Below, piece after piece: positions 16,323 through 24,662 of a DNA stretch of 64,000 nt. Position 1 is the first letter of the stretch. Each line of letters starts with the position of its first letter. The stretch comes from Candidatus Gastranaerophilales bacterium (lineage in GTDB: Bacteria > Cyanobacteriota > Vampirovibrionia > Gastranaerophilales > Gastranaerophilaceae): assembly GCA_928722015.1 (NCBI GenBank), contig CAKMWI010000011.1, forward strand, positions 228,729 through 292,728. Direction: 5' to 3'. Both the position numbers and the translations under genes were made by a program. The notes beneath the pieces were generated by a model, which saw only the letters and a list, made by a program, of their open reading frames with translations, made no database searches and had not been told where the DNA came from.

Positions 16323-16820
16323 CTATTTATAATTCTCTTGTGTTAAATCTTTTTGTTGCTTTAATTCCGGATGTTTTGCTTCATACATATCACGTATAAA
16401 ATTAATTATATAATAAGTAGCAAAAGCTGAAAATGAATTTGTCGTCCCGCATAATACCCCCAAAAATATAATAAAAGTTCCAATAAGCCAAACAGGAGAA
16501 TTAACTACCATTGCTGTTAAAAAGAAATTAGGAGTATAATGAAAAAGTTTAGACAAAATAACAATAATTATGCAATATGCAATTGCAAATGTAAAATTAG
16601 CACAAAAGCCGATTAAAGCCCCTGTAATAATACTATCTTTCGGAGTTGTTAAATCCAGTTTACCATCCATAATCAAATATATAATAACTACAGGAGCTGC
16701 AAGTAACAAAACAGTAAAAAGCATTATCATTCCAATAAAAGGAATTGGTGCCAGAAATCCAAGAATTAAACCTAAAATCAAGCTTAATATTATTATTTGC
16801 TGTAGTAAAAATTTGTTCAT
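16323..16820 (-). CDS. Polytopic membrane protein of unknown function
   Basis: A 165-residue hydrophobic protein with about five membrane segments and a charged C-terminal tail (EAKHPELKQQKDLTQ). No family was recognised. It lies between ruvC (26-base gap) and mtnA (12-base gap) in the same direction, so it is probably co-transcribed with them. No ribosome site is obvious, and a TAAAAT eight bases before the ATG raises the possibility of its own leaderless start. Confidence 0.65.
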   Translation of the reverse strand: MNKFLLQQIIILSLILGLILGFLAPIPFIGMIMLFTVLLLAAPVVIIYLIMDGKLDLTTPKDSIITGALIGFCANFTFAIAYCIIIVILSKLFHYTPNFFLTAMVVNSPVWLIGTFIIFLGVLCGTTNSFSAFATYYIINFIRDMYEAKHPELKQQKDLTQENYK

Positions 16821-16846
16821 TGTAAATTATTTTATCATTTATATAA

Positions 16847-17347
16847 TTATTTTTCAAATTTTTTCAAATCCTGAATTGCATCAGGACTTCTTGTATAAGA
16901 AATTGCAATTGCTATAGAATCTACAGTATCATCAAGTTTTGGTAATCTTTCACATCCCAAACTAAATTTAACCATCTGTTCAACTTCTTTTTTTGACGCT
17001 CTGCCATATCCTGTTAAAACTTGCTTAACTTCCATCGGAGTATACTCATATATAGGTATTCTATGCTGCTCCAAAACAGCCAAAATAACCCCCCTTGCAT
17101 GAGCAACAGGCATAACAGTAGTCTGGTTTCGAAAGAAAAAAAGTTTTTCAATTGCACAAACATCCGGATTATACTTTTCGACAATAGAAGTCATATCATT
17201 AAGAATCTCCAGAAGTCTTAGCGATTCTCTTTCTCCTTTAGGAGTTTGAATAGAACCGGAGTGCAAAAGCTCTATATTTTTTCCATCAAATTCAATAATA
17301 CTATACCCGACAATAGCCATTCCCGGATCTATACCTAAAATTTTCAT
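16847..17347 (-). CDS. ruvC: Crossover junction endodeoxyribonuclease RuvC
   Basis: A 166-residue Holliday-junction resolvase with the RNase H-like fold. It begins MKILGIDPGMAIVGYSIIEF with the first catalytic Asp (D7). AIEKLFFFRN carries the catalytic Glu, and KLDDTVDSIAIA holds the C-terminal acidic residues. It cuts four-way junctions after RuvAB branch migration. The length is normal. The start is fixed by the conserved N-terminus, and a TAAAAT six bases upstream suggests a leaderless message heading the ruvC-mtnA operon. Confidence 0.96.
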   Translation of the reverse strand: MKILGIDPGMAIVGYSIIEFDGKNIELLHSGSIQTPKGERESLRLLEILNDMTSIVEKYNPDVCAIEKLFFFRNQTTVMPVAHARGVILAVLEQHRIPIYEYTPMEVKQVLTGYGRASKKEVEQMVKFSLGCERLPKLDDTVDSIAIAISYTRSPDAIQDLKKFEK

Positions 17348-17353
17348 ATATAT

Positions 17354-17359
17354 ATTTTA
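17354..17359 (-). promoter_or_regulatory. -10 element TAAAAT, six bases before ruvC
   Basis: Read leftwards: TAAAAT, ATATAT, ATG. No ribosome site is present between them. The spacing matches the other leaderless candidates. Confidence 0.55.
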
Positions 17360-17413
17360 ACACGAATAGAAACCCTCTGTTAACAAAAGTTATACATCCT
17401 ATTCTCAAAAATT

Positions 17414-18835
17414 TTAAAATCTAAAATCTCGTTGTCCGTTTTCAATACAATTCAAATTTTTTTCAACAATACACTCGATTTTTTTATCTACAAAAGTTGC
17501 TAACTCTTTTTTAATTAACTCTTCACCTATTTTTTTAGTTTCATCAGAGGCATAATCTTCAAGATATTCTTTCAGTGTCATAATAGCATTTGGATGGCAA
17601 AAGTTATGAATTTGCTGCTCTTTACAAATAGCCATAAATCTATCACCGACTCTACCTTCTCTATAACAGGCAGTACAAAAACTTGGAACATAACCAAGTT
17701 CCATAAGCCATCTAATAATTTCATCCAGTGTTCTTCTATCTTCAACATCGAATTGAGCTGTTTCTTCCTCAGTTTCATCTTCTGGATGAGCATATCCTCC
17801 GACACTTGTTTTTGAACCGCCGCTGATTTGAGAAATACCCAGCTTTAGAACTCTTTCTCGACATTTTTTAGATTCTCTTGTTGAAATAATCATACCGGTA
17901 TATGGCACTGCAATTCTTATACAAGCAACAATTTTTGCAAATGTATCATCATCAATGCCATTATCAAATGTTGAAGGATCAATATCATCAGCTTTCCTTA
18001 TTCTTGGAACAGAAATTGTATGAGGACCAACTCCAAACACAGCTTCCAAATGTTCAGCATGCATCAAAAGTGCTGAAAACTCATATCTATACATTTCCAA
18101 ACCGAATAAAACTCCTAAACCAACATCATCTATGCCACCCTGCATAGCTCTATCCATAGCTTCAGTATGATATGCATAATTATGCTTTGGTCCGGTTGGA
18201 TGCAATCTTTCATAAGATTCTTTATTATATGTTTCTTGGAACAAAATATATGTCCCAATTCCTGCTTCTTTTAATTTTCTATAATTTTCAACAGTTGTAG
18301 CTGCAATATTAACATTAGCTCGTCTTATTGCACCATTTTTATGATGAATTGAATAAATTGTTTTTAAAGATTCTAAAACATATTCAATCGGATTATTAAC
18401 AGGATCTTCACCTGTCTCAATTGCAAGACGTTTATGCCCCATATCTTGGAGAGCAATCACCTCTTGTTTTATCTCTTCTTGAGTCATTTTTTTTCTTGGT
18501 ATATGTTTATTTTTTGCATGATACGGACAATAAACACAACCGTTTATACAATAATTTGATAAATACAAAGGAGCAAAAAGTACAATTCTATTTCCGTAAT
18601 AATCCTGCTTAATCTTTTCAGCCAATTTGAAAATTTCTTGATTTTTCTCTTCTATCTCACAATCTAATAAAACAGCAGCTTCTCTATGAGACAGGCCTTT
18701 ACCCAAACGAGCTTTTTCTAAAATTTTATCAATAAGCTCTATATTATTCTTATTTTCTTGTGCAAATTTTAATGAAACTAAAACTTCTTCATGGTTTATA
18801 AATTCCTCGGCTTTTCCGGATTTAGGGTTATACAT
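17414..18835 (-). CDS. hydG: [FeFe]-hydrogenase H-cluster maturase HydG (radical SAM)
   Basis: A 473-residue radical SAM tyrosine lyase that makes the CO and cyanide ligands of the hydrogenase H-cluster. The radical SAM cluster motif CX3CX2C appears as CINGCVYCPY. The C-terminal CX2CX22C motif, which holds the extra iron-sulfur cluster unique to HydG, is present exactly (CTAC, 22 residues, then C before HPNA). This separates it from the thiazole enzyme ThiH. Length and order match the family. HydE, HydF and the hydrogenase are not in the window. The gene implies H2 production or uptake, in line with a fermentative anaerobe. The ribosome site is CAGGAGAG. Confidence 0.95.
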   Translation of the reverse strand: MYNPKSGKAEEFINHEEVLVSLKFAQENKNNIELIDKILEKARLGKGLSHREAAVLLDCEIEEKNQEIFKLAEKIKQDYYGNRIVLFAPLYLSNYCINGCVYCPYHAKNKHIPRKKMTQEEIKQEVIALQDMGHKRLAIETGEDPVNNPIEYVLESLKTIYSIHHKNGAIRRANVNIAATTVENYRKLKEAGIGTYILFQETYNKESYERLHPTGPKHNYAYHTEAMDRAMQGGIDDVGLGVLFGLEMYRYEFSALLMHAEHLEAVFGVGPHTISVPRIRKADDIDPSTFDNGIDDDTFAKIVACIRIAVPYTGMIISTRESKKCRERVLKLGISQISGGSKTSVGGYAHPEDETEEETAQFDVEDRRTLDEIIRWLMELGYVPSFCTACYREGRVGDRFMAICKEQQIHNFCHPNAIMTLKEYLEDYASDETKKIGEELIKKELATFVDKKIECIVEKNLNCIENGQRDFRF

Positions 18836-18919
18836 AATCTCTCCTGTCTAGTTTTATTATAATAATAAAACTTTAATAATAAAAGTAAAGCGAAACTGAT
18901 AGATTAAATATATCAAATG

Positions 18920-19504
18920 CTATAACTTTATATTCTGCTTATCAGCAAATTTTGCTGCACCAACAGCCGCAAAATGATCGGTAATTGCACCAAGAGCTAA
19001 TCCGCCAATCGCACCTTCTATAGCCGCTGCCAGTAAAACTAAAGGCGACACCCTGTAACGAGGAAATAAACATTGAACTGCGGATAATGCAGGGAGAGCA
19101 ATAGCACCCATAACCGGTCCTATCTTCTTTCCTATATTTGGTTCGTAATAGACATTTTCTTTTTTAGTAATCTGAGCTTCATCATTATTATCAAGTACGG
19201 CTTTTTTACCTTCCAACTCTAATTTATCGGCAAATTCCTTATTTTTATTATTAATTTTATCATCAATATATTTGCCACAACCAAGTGCAGTAAGAATAAA
19301 CAATGGAATATAAAGGAAATTAACACTTCCGCGTACAAATTCCAACAAACCAAGAGTAGATGCAAACGCCCCGGTTGTTATTCCAATATTTGATTTATAT
19401 GTTTTTTTAACAACCTGGTGATTAGAATTATCTTGTTCAGTTCTTTCGGCTGACAAAAAAGATACTCTGGCCGGAAGCGTATTATAACCTTGAACTTTAA
19501 GCAT
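18920..19504 (-). CDS. Membrane protein with N-terminal VSFLS motif (tandem paralogue 1)
   Basis: A 194-residue protein beginning MLKVQGYN with VSFLS at residues 14-18. Then come a polar stretch, a hydrophobic pair (about 47-80), a conserved linker (FADKLELEGKKAVLD, ITKKENVYYEPN) and a glycine-rich hydrophobic pair ending in AAKFADKQ. The gene directly upstream encodes a paralogue with the same layout, 18 bases away. No family was recognised. The Gly/Ala-rich C-terminal segments suggest packed membrane helices. The shared N-terminal motif also occurs in unrelated proteins at 38-45 kb. Confidence 0.75.
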   Translation of the reverse strand: MLKVQGYNTLPARVSFLSAERTEQDNSNHQVVKKTYKSNIGITTGAFASTLGLLEFVRGSVNFLYIPLFILTALGCGKYIDDKINNKNKEFADKLELEGKKAVLDNNDEAQITKKENVYYEPNIGKKIGPVMGAIALPALSAVQCLFPRYRVSPLVLLAAAIEGAIGGLALGAITDHFAAVGAAKFADKQNIKL

Positions 19505-19522
19505 AGAAAAAATCCTTAAAAA

Positions 19523-20221
19523 TTAAATTTCTACAGATTTTTTGTCAGCATACTTTGCAGCACCCTTATTTGCAATTTTATCTGTAATAGAACCAAGAAT
19601 AAGTCCACCAACAGCTCCGATAGCAGCTCCTGCAATATATTGTCCTACAGGAATTTTAGATTTTGCAGCAAATTTTTCAATAAGCATAGTTAGAGGATAA
19701 ACCACAACTCCAAGAAGTGTTCCTAATTTTTTACCTGTATTAGATTTATAATATACATTTTCTTTTTTGGTTAAATCAGCACGATCTTCTTCATCTAAAA
19801 CAGCTCTTTTACCCTTCGTTTCCAAATCCTGAGCAAACTGTGCATTTTTATCATTTATCTTTTTATCTACTAAAGCTCCGCATCCAAGTGCAGTAAGAAT
19901 AGAAATAGGCAATGTTAACCATAACTTATTACTTGAAGCTTTTAAAAGATTTATAGAATCTTTCATAGCCTTTTTATCTGCTGCACCTAAAACATCGTCA
20001 AGCTCCTTCAATGCATTTTCATTATATTTGCCCACAGTTTTAGCAACAGTATTAACTCCTAAAGTAACCGCGGTACCTAAACCTGCCCATACTGCACCAG
20101 TTTTTAAACCTGCATGGGTTTTAAAATATGAATTTGTACCGGCTTGATTTTCATTATGTTCTCCATTACTTTTAAAAGATAAGTTATTTGGATTAATACG
20201 ATAATTTTGAACTGTTAACAT
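19523..20221 (-). CDS. Membrane protein with N-terminal LSFKS motif (tandem paralogue 2)
   Basis: A 232-residue protein beginning MLTVQNYR with LSFKS at residues 14-18, the same position as in its neighbour. The two align along their length: KINDKNAQFAQDLETKGKRAVLD, TKKENVYYKSNTGKKLG, IGAVGGLILGSITD, AAKYADKK. This copy has about 35 extra residues (around 70-105). It has about four membrane segments and no recognised family. The ribosome site is AGGAG. It is the first gene of the pair and probably co-transcribed with the next. Confidence 0.75.
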   Translation of the reverse strand: MLTVQNYRINPNNLSFKSNGEHNENQAGTNSYFKTHAGLKTGAVWAGLGTAVTLGVNTVAKTVGKYNENALKELDDVLGAADKKAMKDSINLLKASSNKLWLTLPISILTALGCGALVDKKINDKNAQFAQDLETKGKRAVLDEEDRADLTKKENVYYKSNTGKKLGTLLGVVVYPLTMLIEKFAAKSKIPVGQYIAGAAIGAVGGLILGSITDKIANKGAAKYADKKSVEI

Positions 20222-20317
20222 AAATATTTTCTCCTGTAAGTACTAAGTATTATTATAATAACTATGACAAAATATTTTTGCTAATTAACAAAAAATTATT
20301 AATAATTGTTAACAACC

Positions 20318-21601
20318 TCAATTGGAAAGTTTTGTTTTCACCCAATCTTGAAAAATTTTCAAAGGTGCCCTTGTTAGACCAAGACTCCAAGCAGGTACAT
20401 CTTTAGTTATAATACCTCCTGCTCCTATATTTGCACCTTCATCAACAGTTACAGGCGCAACCAAGACAGAATTAGAACCGACTTTGACATTATTTTTTAA
20501 AATTGTTTTTGATTTAACTTTGCTTAACGGATCATAATTTGCTGTGATAGTCCCCGCACCTATATTTACATGTTCACCTAATTCAGCATCTCCAATATAT
20601 GATAAATGTCCCACATTTGTATTTGAAGCAATTCTAGCTTTTTTTACTTCAACAAAATTGCCAACTTTAACATTATCACAAACTTCTACCCCGCCTCTTA
20701 AATGCGCGCAAGGACCTATTTTGCAATTTTTCCCGATTTTATTCTTACCTTCAATATAAGTTGCCGGATAAATAATTGTATCCTGCCCGATTTCAGTATC
20801 TTCACTAATCCATGTCGTATCAGGATCAACAATTGTTACACCATTTGTCATATATTTTTCAAGATTACGACGGTTCATCATTTTAGTAGCCTGCGCAAGA
20901 TTCAATCTGGAATTTATCCCGTAAATTTCTTCACTATCTTCTAATATATATGCATTTACATTAAGTTTCTGCATCTTTCCCCAGGATATAATATCAGTTA
21001 AATAATACTCTCCCTGAGCATTATTAGTTTTCAACTGCCCAAAAGCTGATTTAATTTTTCCCCAGTTTAAGCAGTAAATTCCTGCATTAACTTCTTTTAT
21101 GACTTTTTGTTCAGGTGTAGCATCTTTTTCTTCAACAATACATTTCAAGGAATTATCTACGTCTCTGATTATACGACCATAATTTGTCGGATTTTCAAAT
21201 ATAGTACTCATAACAGTTAAATCTGAATTTGCAGACTGATGAAATTCAACAAATTTTTTCAATGTTTCTTCTTTTATTAAAGGAGTATCACCGCATAGAA
21301 TCAACACTAAACCATCATAATTCTGTAATTGAGGACAAACCATTGAAACAGCATGCCCGGTTCCCAGTTGAGGAGATTGTAAAACCGTTTTAGCAGTATC
21401 ATAATTATCCCTCACAAATTTCTCAACATCCTGAGCATGATGTCCAATAATAACAAATTCTTCTGATACAAAATTTTTAACATTATCTAAAACATAACCA
21501 AGCAAAGTTTTACCCATAATTTCATGTAAAACTTTTGGGGTAGATTCAGACTTCATCCTTGTTCCTTTACCCGCTGCTAAAATAACGGCCTTTACATCCA
21601 T
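20318..21601 (-). CDS. glmU: Bifunctional GlmU (GlcNAc-1-P uridyltransferase / GlcN-1-P acetyltransferase)
   Basis: A 427-residue enzyme that makes UDP-GlcNAc for peptidoglycan and lipopolysaccharide. The N-terminal uridyltransferase shows LAAGKGTRMKSESTPKVLH (residues 7-25), LCGDTPLI and NAGIYC. The C-terminal half is a left-handed beta-helix with many hexapeptides (GKNCKIGPCAHLRGG, VGNFVEVKKA, HVNIGAGTITANYD). It is about 30 residues shorter than the E. coli enzyme, mainly at the extreme C-terminus, but the acetyltransferase site motifs are present. It has its own AGGGAG ribosome site and stands as a single gene. Confidence 0.95.
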   Translation of the reverse strand: MDVKAVILAAGKGTRMKSESTPKVLHEIMGKTLLGYVLDNVKNFVSEEFVIIGHHAQDVEKFVRDNYDTAKTVLQSPQLGTGHAVSMVCPQLQNYDGLVLILCGDTPLIKEETLKKFVEFHQSANSDLTVMSTIFENPTNYGRIIRDVDNSLKCIVEEKDATPEQKVIKEVNAGIYCLNWGKIKSAFGQLKTNNAQGEYYLTDIISWGKMQKLNVNAYILEDSEEIYGINSRLNLAQATKMMNRRNLEKYMTNGVTIVDPDTTWISEDTEIGQDTIIYPATYIEGKNKIGKNCKIGPCAHLRGGVEVCDNVKVGNFVEVKKARIASNTNVGHLSYIGDAELGEHVNIGAGTITANYDPLSKVKSKTILKNNVKVGSNSVLVAPVTVDEGANIGAGGIITKDVPAWSLGLTRAPLKIFQDWVKTKLSN

Positions 21602-21752
21602 TTTTATTCTCCCTTACAACTTTACAATAATAGTATTTTAATATTCGCAAAAATATAACACTTATACAACTTTTATACGATATTGATTTACAATTTGTGA
21701 AACATCATTTATAATAAGCAATATTATTTTTTACTCTAAAACGAGGTTAACT

Positions 21753-22235
21753 ATGAAAAAAATAGCTGCAGCTTCATTATTATTTGTATTATTATTAACT
21801 ACAAGTTATGCTTATTCTGAAACTAATATGCCAGGAGCACCAAGTTTTGGAACTCCTAAAAATGTGTCAAGTGAATCACCATCTTCTGCATACCAAAAAG
21901 GCATAAAAACAAATTCTATAAAGAAAAATACACTAAACACAATCTCAAACACTAACAATAACGAATTTTCAGAAAAATCACAGCTGGATTCTATAGCATT
22001 ATCAATGCTAAAAGCCGCTGAAAATCATGATAATTCAGGCCTGCAATCCTATGCTCAAAAACTCATGAAGAAAGGTGTTACAAGTATATGTCAACCACAA
22101 ATTATTGCTAAACAAACTCCTCAATGTCCAGCAATTAAAATACAGGTAAACGGAAGAAATTTAAGCGGAGACCTCTGTGCATTAACCTGTTATGATTATA
22201 ATGGAAAAACATACGATGTAGGATATTGTAAATAA
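21753..22235 (+). CDS. Small secreted protein, unknown
   Basis: A 160-residue protein with a clear signal peptide (KKIAAASLLFVLLLTTSYAYS). A low-complexity Ser/Asn/Lys region follows to about residue 75, then a C-terminal part with five cysteines (SICQ, QCP, DLCALTCYDYNG, GYCK) that could form disulfides. No family was recognised. It stands alone, with a CGAGGT ribosome site and a strong terminator after it. An extracytoplasmic, disulfide-bonded role is inferred. Confidence 0.7.
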   Translation: MKKIAAASLLFVLLLTTSYAYSETNMPGAPSFGTPKNVSSESPSSAYQKGIKTNSIKKNTLNTISNTNNNEFSEKSQLDSIALSMLKAAENHDNSGLQSYAQKLMKKGVTSICQPQIIAKQTPQCPAIKIQVNGRNLSGDLCALTCYDYNGKTYDVGYCK

Positions 22236-22257
22236 TTAAATTAAACTTTGAATAATT

Positions 22258-22291
22258 AAAAGACCTGTCTCAAAACAAAGACAGGTCTTTT
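22258..22291. terminator. Bidirectional terminator between 21753 gene and fba
   Basis: A 13 bp perfect stem (AAAAGACCTGTCT with its complement), loop CAAAACAA, with A and T runs on its two sides, so it serves both converging genes. Confidence 0.9.
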
Positions 22292-22318
22292 AATTCAATT
22301 TAAAATTCAAGATTTAAA

Positions 22319-23278
22319 TTAGTCTTTAGCGTGTCCTGCTGTACCTAATACATCTCTCATTTTGTGCATAACCATTTCTTTAACAGCAGTTCTACCAGGA
22401 CCCATATATTCACGAGGGTCAAATTTTTCAGGATGTTCAATAAAGAATTCTCTGATAGTTGAAGTCATTGCAAGTCTCAAATCTGTATCAATATTGATTT
22501 TTGCAACACCATGTTTAGAAGCATAGTTAAGCATATCTTCAGGAACACCTTGAGCATCAGGTAAATTACCACCGTATTTATTACATTTAGCAACAAATTC
22601 AGCAGGAACTGATGAAGAACCGTGTAATACTAACGGATAGTTAGGGAAACCAGCTTCAGCCAAAGCTTTTTTAATTTCTTCCAATCTTTCAAAATCTAAT
22701 TTAGCTTCACCTTTAAATTTATAAGCACCGTGAGAAGTTCCGATAGCAACAGCTAAAGAATCACAACCTGTTTCTTTAACAAATCTTGCAGCTTCTTGTG
22801 GGTCAGTGTATGTTGAATCTTTAGCATGAACTTTAACATCATCTTCAACACCTGCTAATTTACCCAATTCAGCTTCAACAGAAACGCCATGAGCATGAGC
22901 ATATTCAACAACTTTTTTAGTTAATGCAATATTTTCTTCTAATGGGAATCTTGAACCATCAATCATAACTGATGAGAATCCGCCATCAATACAAGCTTTA
23001 CAAATTTCAAAATCAGCACCATGGTCTAAGTGTAAAGCAATAGGTACTGTAGTTGTAGCCAATGCTGCTTCAACCAATTTAATCAAATAAGTTTGATTAG
23101 CATATTTTCTTGCACCTGCAGAAACTTGTAAAATGATTGGAGATTGTGTTTCTTCAGCAGCTTCTGCTATACCTTGTAAAATTTCCATGTTGTTTACGTT
23201 GTAAGCACCAATAGCATATCCGCCAGCAAGTGCTTTTTTGAACATTTCTTCTGTTCCAACTAATTTTCTTTCACTCAT
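22319..23278 (-). CDS. fba: Class II fructose-bisphosphate aldolase
   Basis: A 319-residue zinc aldolase of glycolysis and gluconeogenesis. Marker segments are GAYNVNNMEILQGI, ALHLDHGADFE with a zinc-binding His, SVEAELGKLAGVEDDV, AIGTSHGAYKF and LVLHGSSSVP, followed by KINIDTDLRLA, which binds the substrate phosphate. The frame is open to 23350, but ATG 23278 (MSERKLV) is chosen because GAAGGAGAACTC lies just before it and the family starts here. Codon usage is strongly biased (GCA, GAA, AAA), as expected for a highly expressed gene. Confidence 0.96.
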   Translation of the reverse strand: MSERKLVGTEEMFKKALAGGYAIGAYNVNNMEILQGIAEAAEETQSPIILQVSAGARKYANQTYLIKLVEAALATTTVPIALHLDHGADFEICKACIDGGFSSVMIDGSRFPLEENIALTKKVVEYAHAHGVSVEAELGKLAGVEDDVKVHAKDSTYTDPQEAARFVKETGCDSLAVAIGTSHGAYKFKGEAKLDFERLEEIKKALAEAGFPNYPLVLHGSSSVPAEFVAKCNKYGGNLPDAQGVPEDMLNYASKHGVAKINIDTDLRLAMTSTIREFFIEHPEKFDPREYMGPGRTAVKEMVMHKMRDVLGTAGHAKD

Positions 23279-23465
23279 TTTGAGTTCTCCTTCTCTTACG
23301 TATAATATATTACACATGTTCAATCTATAACAAACAAAAATAAACTTCAAGATTATTCAAAAGTAACAATATTCACGGCTATTGTAAAAAACTATGTAAA
23401 TTACTTGCCTGTGTAATTTACTTAGGCTAAAATGATAAGTAACATTGGGGAGGAGTCAAACCGGA

Positions 23466-24662
23466 ATGCCGAAGTTAGCAAGACAATATGACGGAAATTA
23501 TCCTGAGTATCGTGTATCTTTTGAATATTCCAAAGAAGTATATTACCCATCAAAAACTCCGGATAATAATATCCATTATGCCAGATTAAGGAACGAAAAC
23601 AGACCCAGAAAAAAACGCACCAGAAAGAAAAATCTGTTCCAATTTATAATTTCTGCCTCAGTAATGTTATTTATATTATTATATGCTATGCCTTTTTCAT
23701 TTAATAACATAACAAAGGCAATGTTTGTTCCTACTCCTCACAAAAATATCCAAACAGATTTAAAAAATTTAACTTTTCCTACACATAACTATTTATCCAA
23801 TGCATGGTTTATGGGACAAAGATCTTTCAGGATAGAAGCAGATGAAAAAAATGCTCAAATGGTCCCTTTAAAAGAAAATGTTAATATGCCTGTATTAAAA
23901 AGTGAACTACAGAATCTTATGAAACTCTACCCTACAATTAAACCTGCAATTTATGTTTGGGATTATGAGACACAAAATTATATTGATATCAATGCTTCAG
24001 AAATTTATGCAACAGCAAGCATCATCAAAATTCCGGTCCTAATTGATGTTTTTAAATCAATAGAAGCCGGACAAATATCATTACAGGATAAAATGCCGCT
24101 AACTGAATATTATAGAAGCGAAGGTTCAGGCAGTCTCCAATTTAAGGCACGAAATTCAGAGTATACAATAGATGAACTTGCAAGACGTATGATTACAGAA
24201 TCTGATAATTCTGCAACAAATATGCTTATGACAAAAGTTGGTTCTATGACAGACGTTAATCAAGCTATTAGAGACTGGGGATTAAAACATACAGAAGTTC
24301 ACACATGGTTACCGGATTTAGGAGGAACAAACCATACCACAGCCAGAGAAATGGCTACTATGCTTTATAATATTGATGAAAACAGTAACTTTTTAACAGA
24401 ATCATCCAGAAGCCGAATGCTCAATTACATGGGACATGTTCACAACAATAGACTTATACATGCAGGTCTTGGACCGGGTGCAGTCTTTTTACATAAAACA
24501 GGCGACATAGGTTCAATGCTTGGAGATGCAGGAATAGTTATTGCTCCAAACGGGAAAAAATATATTGTGGTAATTCTTGCAAATCGCCCGCATAATGCTA
24601 TTGCAGGAAAAGATTTTATTGTACACGCATCTGAAATAATTTATAATTACATGGTGAGATAA
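23466..24662 (+). CDS. Membrane-anchored class A beta-lactamase-like serine hydrolase
   Basis: A 398-residue protein with a basic cytoplasmic tail of about 60 residues, one membrane helix (60-78, IISASVMLFILLYAMPFSF) and an external serine hydrolase domain. The three penicillin-recognition motifs are present: S185-I-I-K (ATASIIKIP), S246-D-N (ITESDNSATN) and KTG in FLHKTGDIG. The region NHTTAREMATML matches the omega-loop side of class A enzymes. It may be a beta-lactamase or a peptidoglycan peptidase; the tether and long tail favour a cell-wall role. ATG 23466 follows a GGGGAGGAG site. A TTG at 23445 is possible but overlaps that site. Confidence 0.82.
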   Translation: MPKLARQYDGNYPEYRVSFEYSKEVYYPSKTPDNNIHYARLRNENRPRKKRTRKKNLFQFIISASVMLFILLYAMPFSFNNITKAMFVPTPHKNIQTDLKNLTFPTHNYLSNAWFMGQRSFRIEADEKNAQMVPLKENVNMPVLKSELQNLMKLYPTIKPAIYVWDYETQNYIDINASEIYATASIIKIPVLIDVFKSIEAGQISLQDKMPLTEYYRSEGSGSLQFKARNSEYTIDELARRMITESDNSATNMLMTKVGSMTDVNQAIRDWGLKHTEVHTWLPDLGGTNHTTAREMATMLYNIDENSNFLTESSRSRMLNYMGHVHNNRLIHAGLGPGAVFLHKTGDIGSMLGDAGIVIAPNGKKYIVVILANRPHNAIAGKDFIVHASEIIYNYMVR

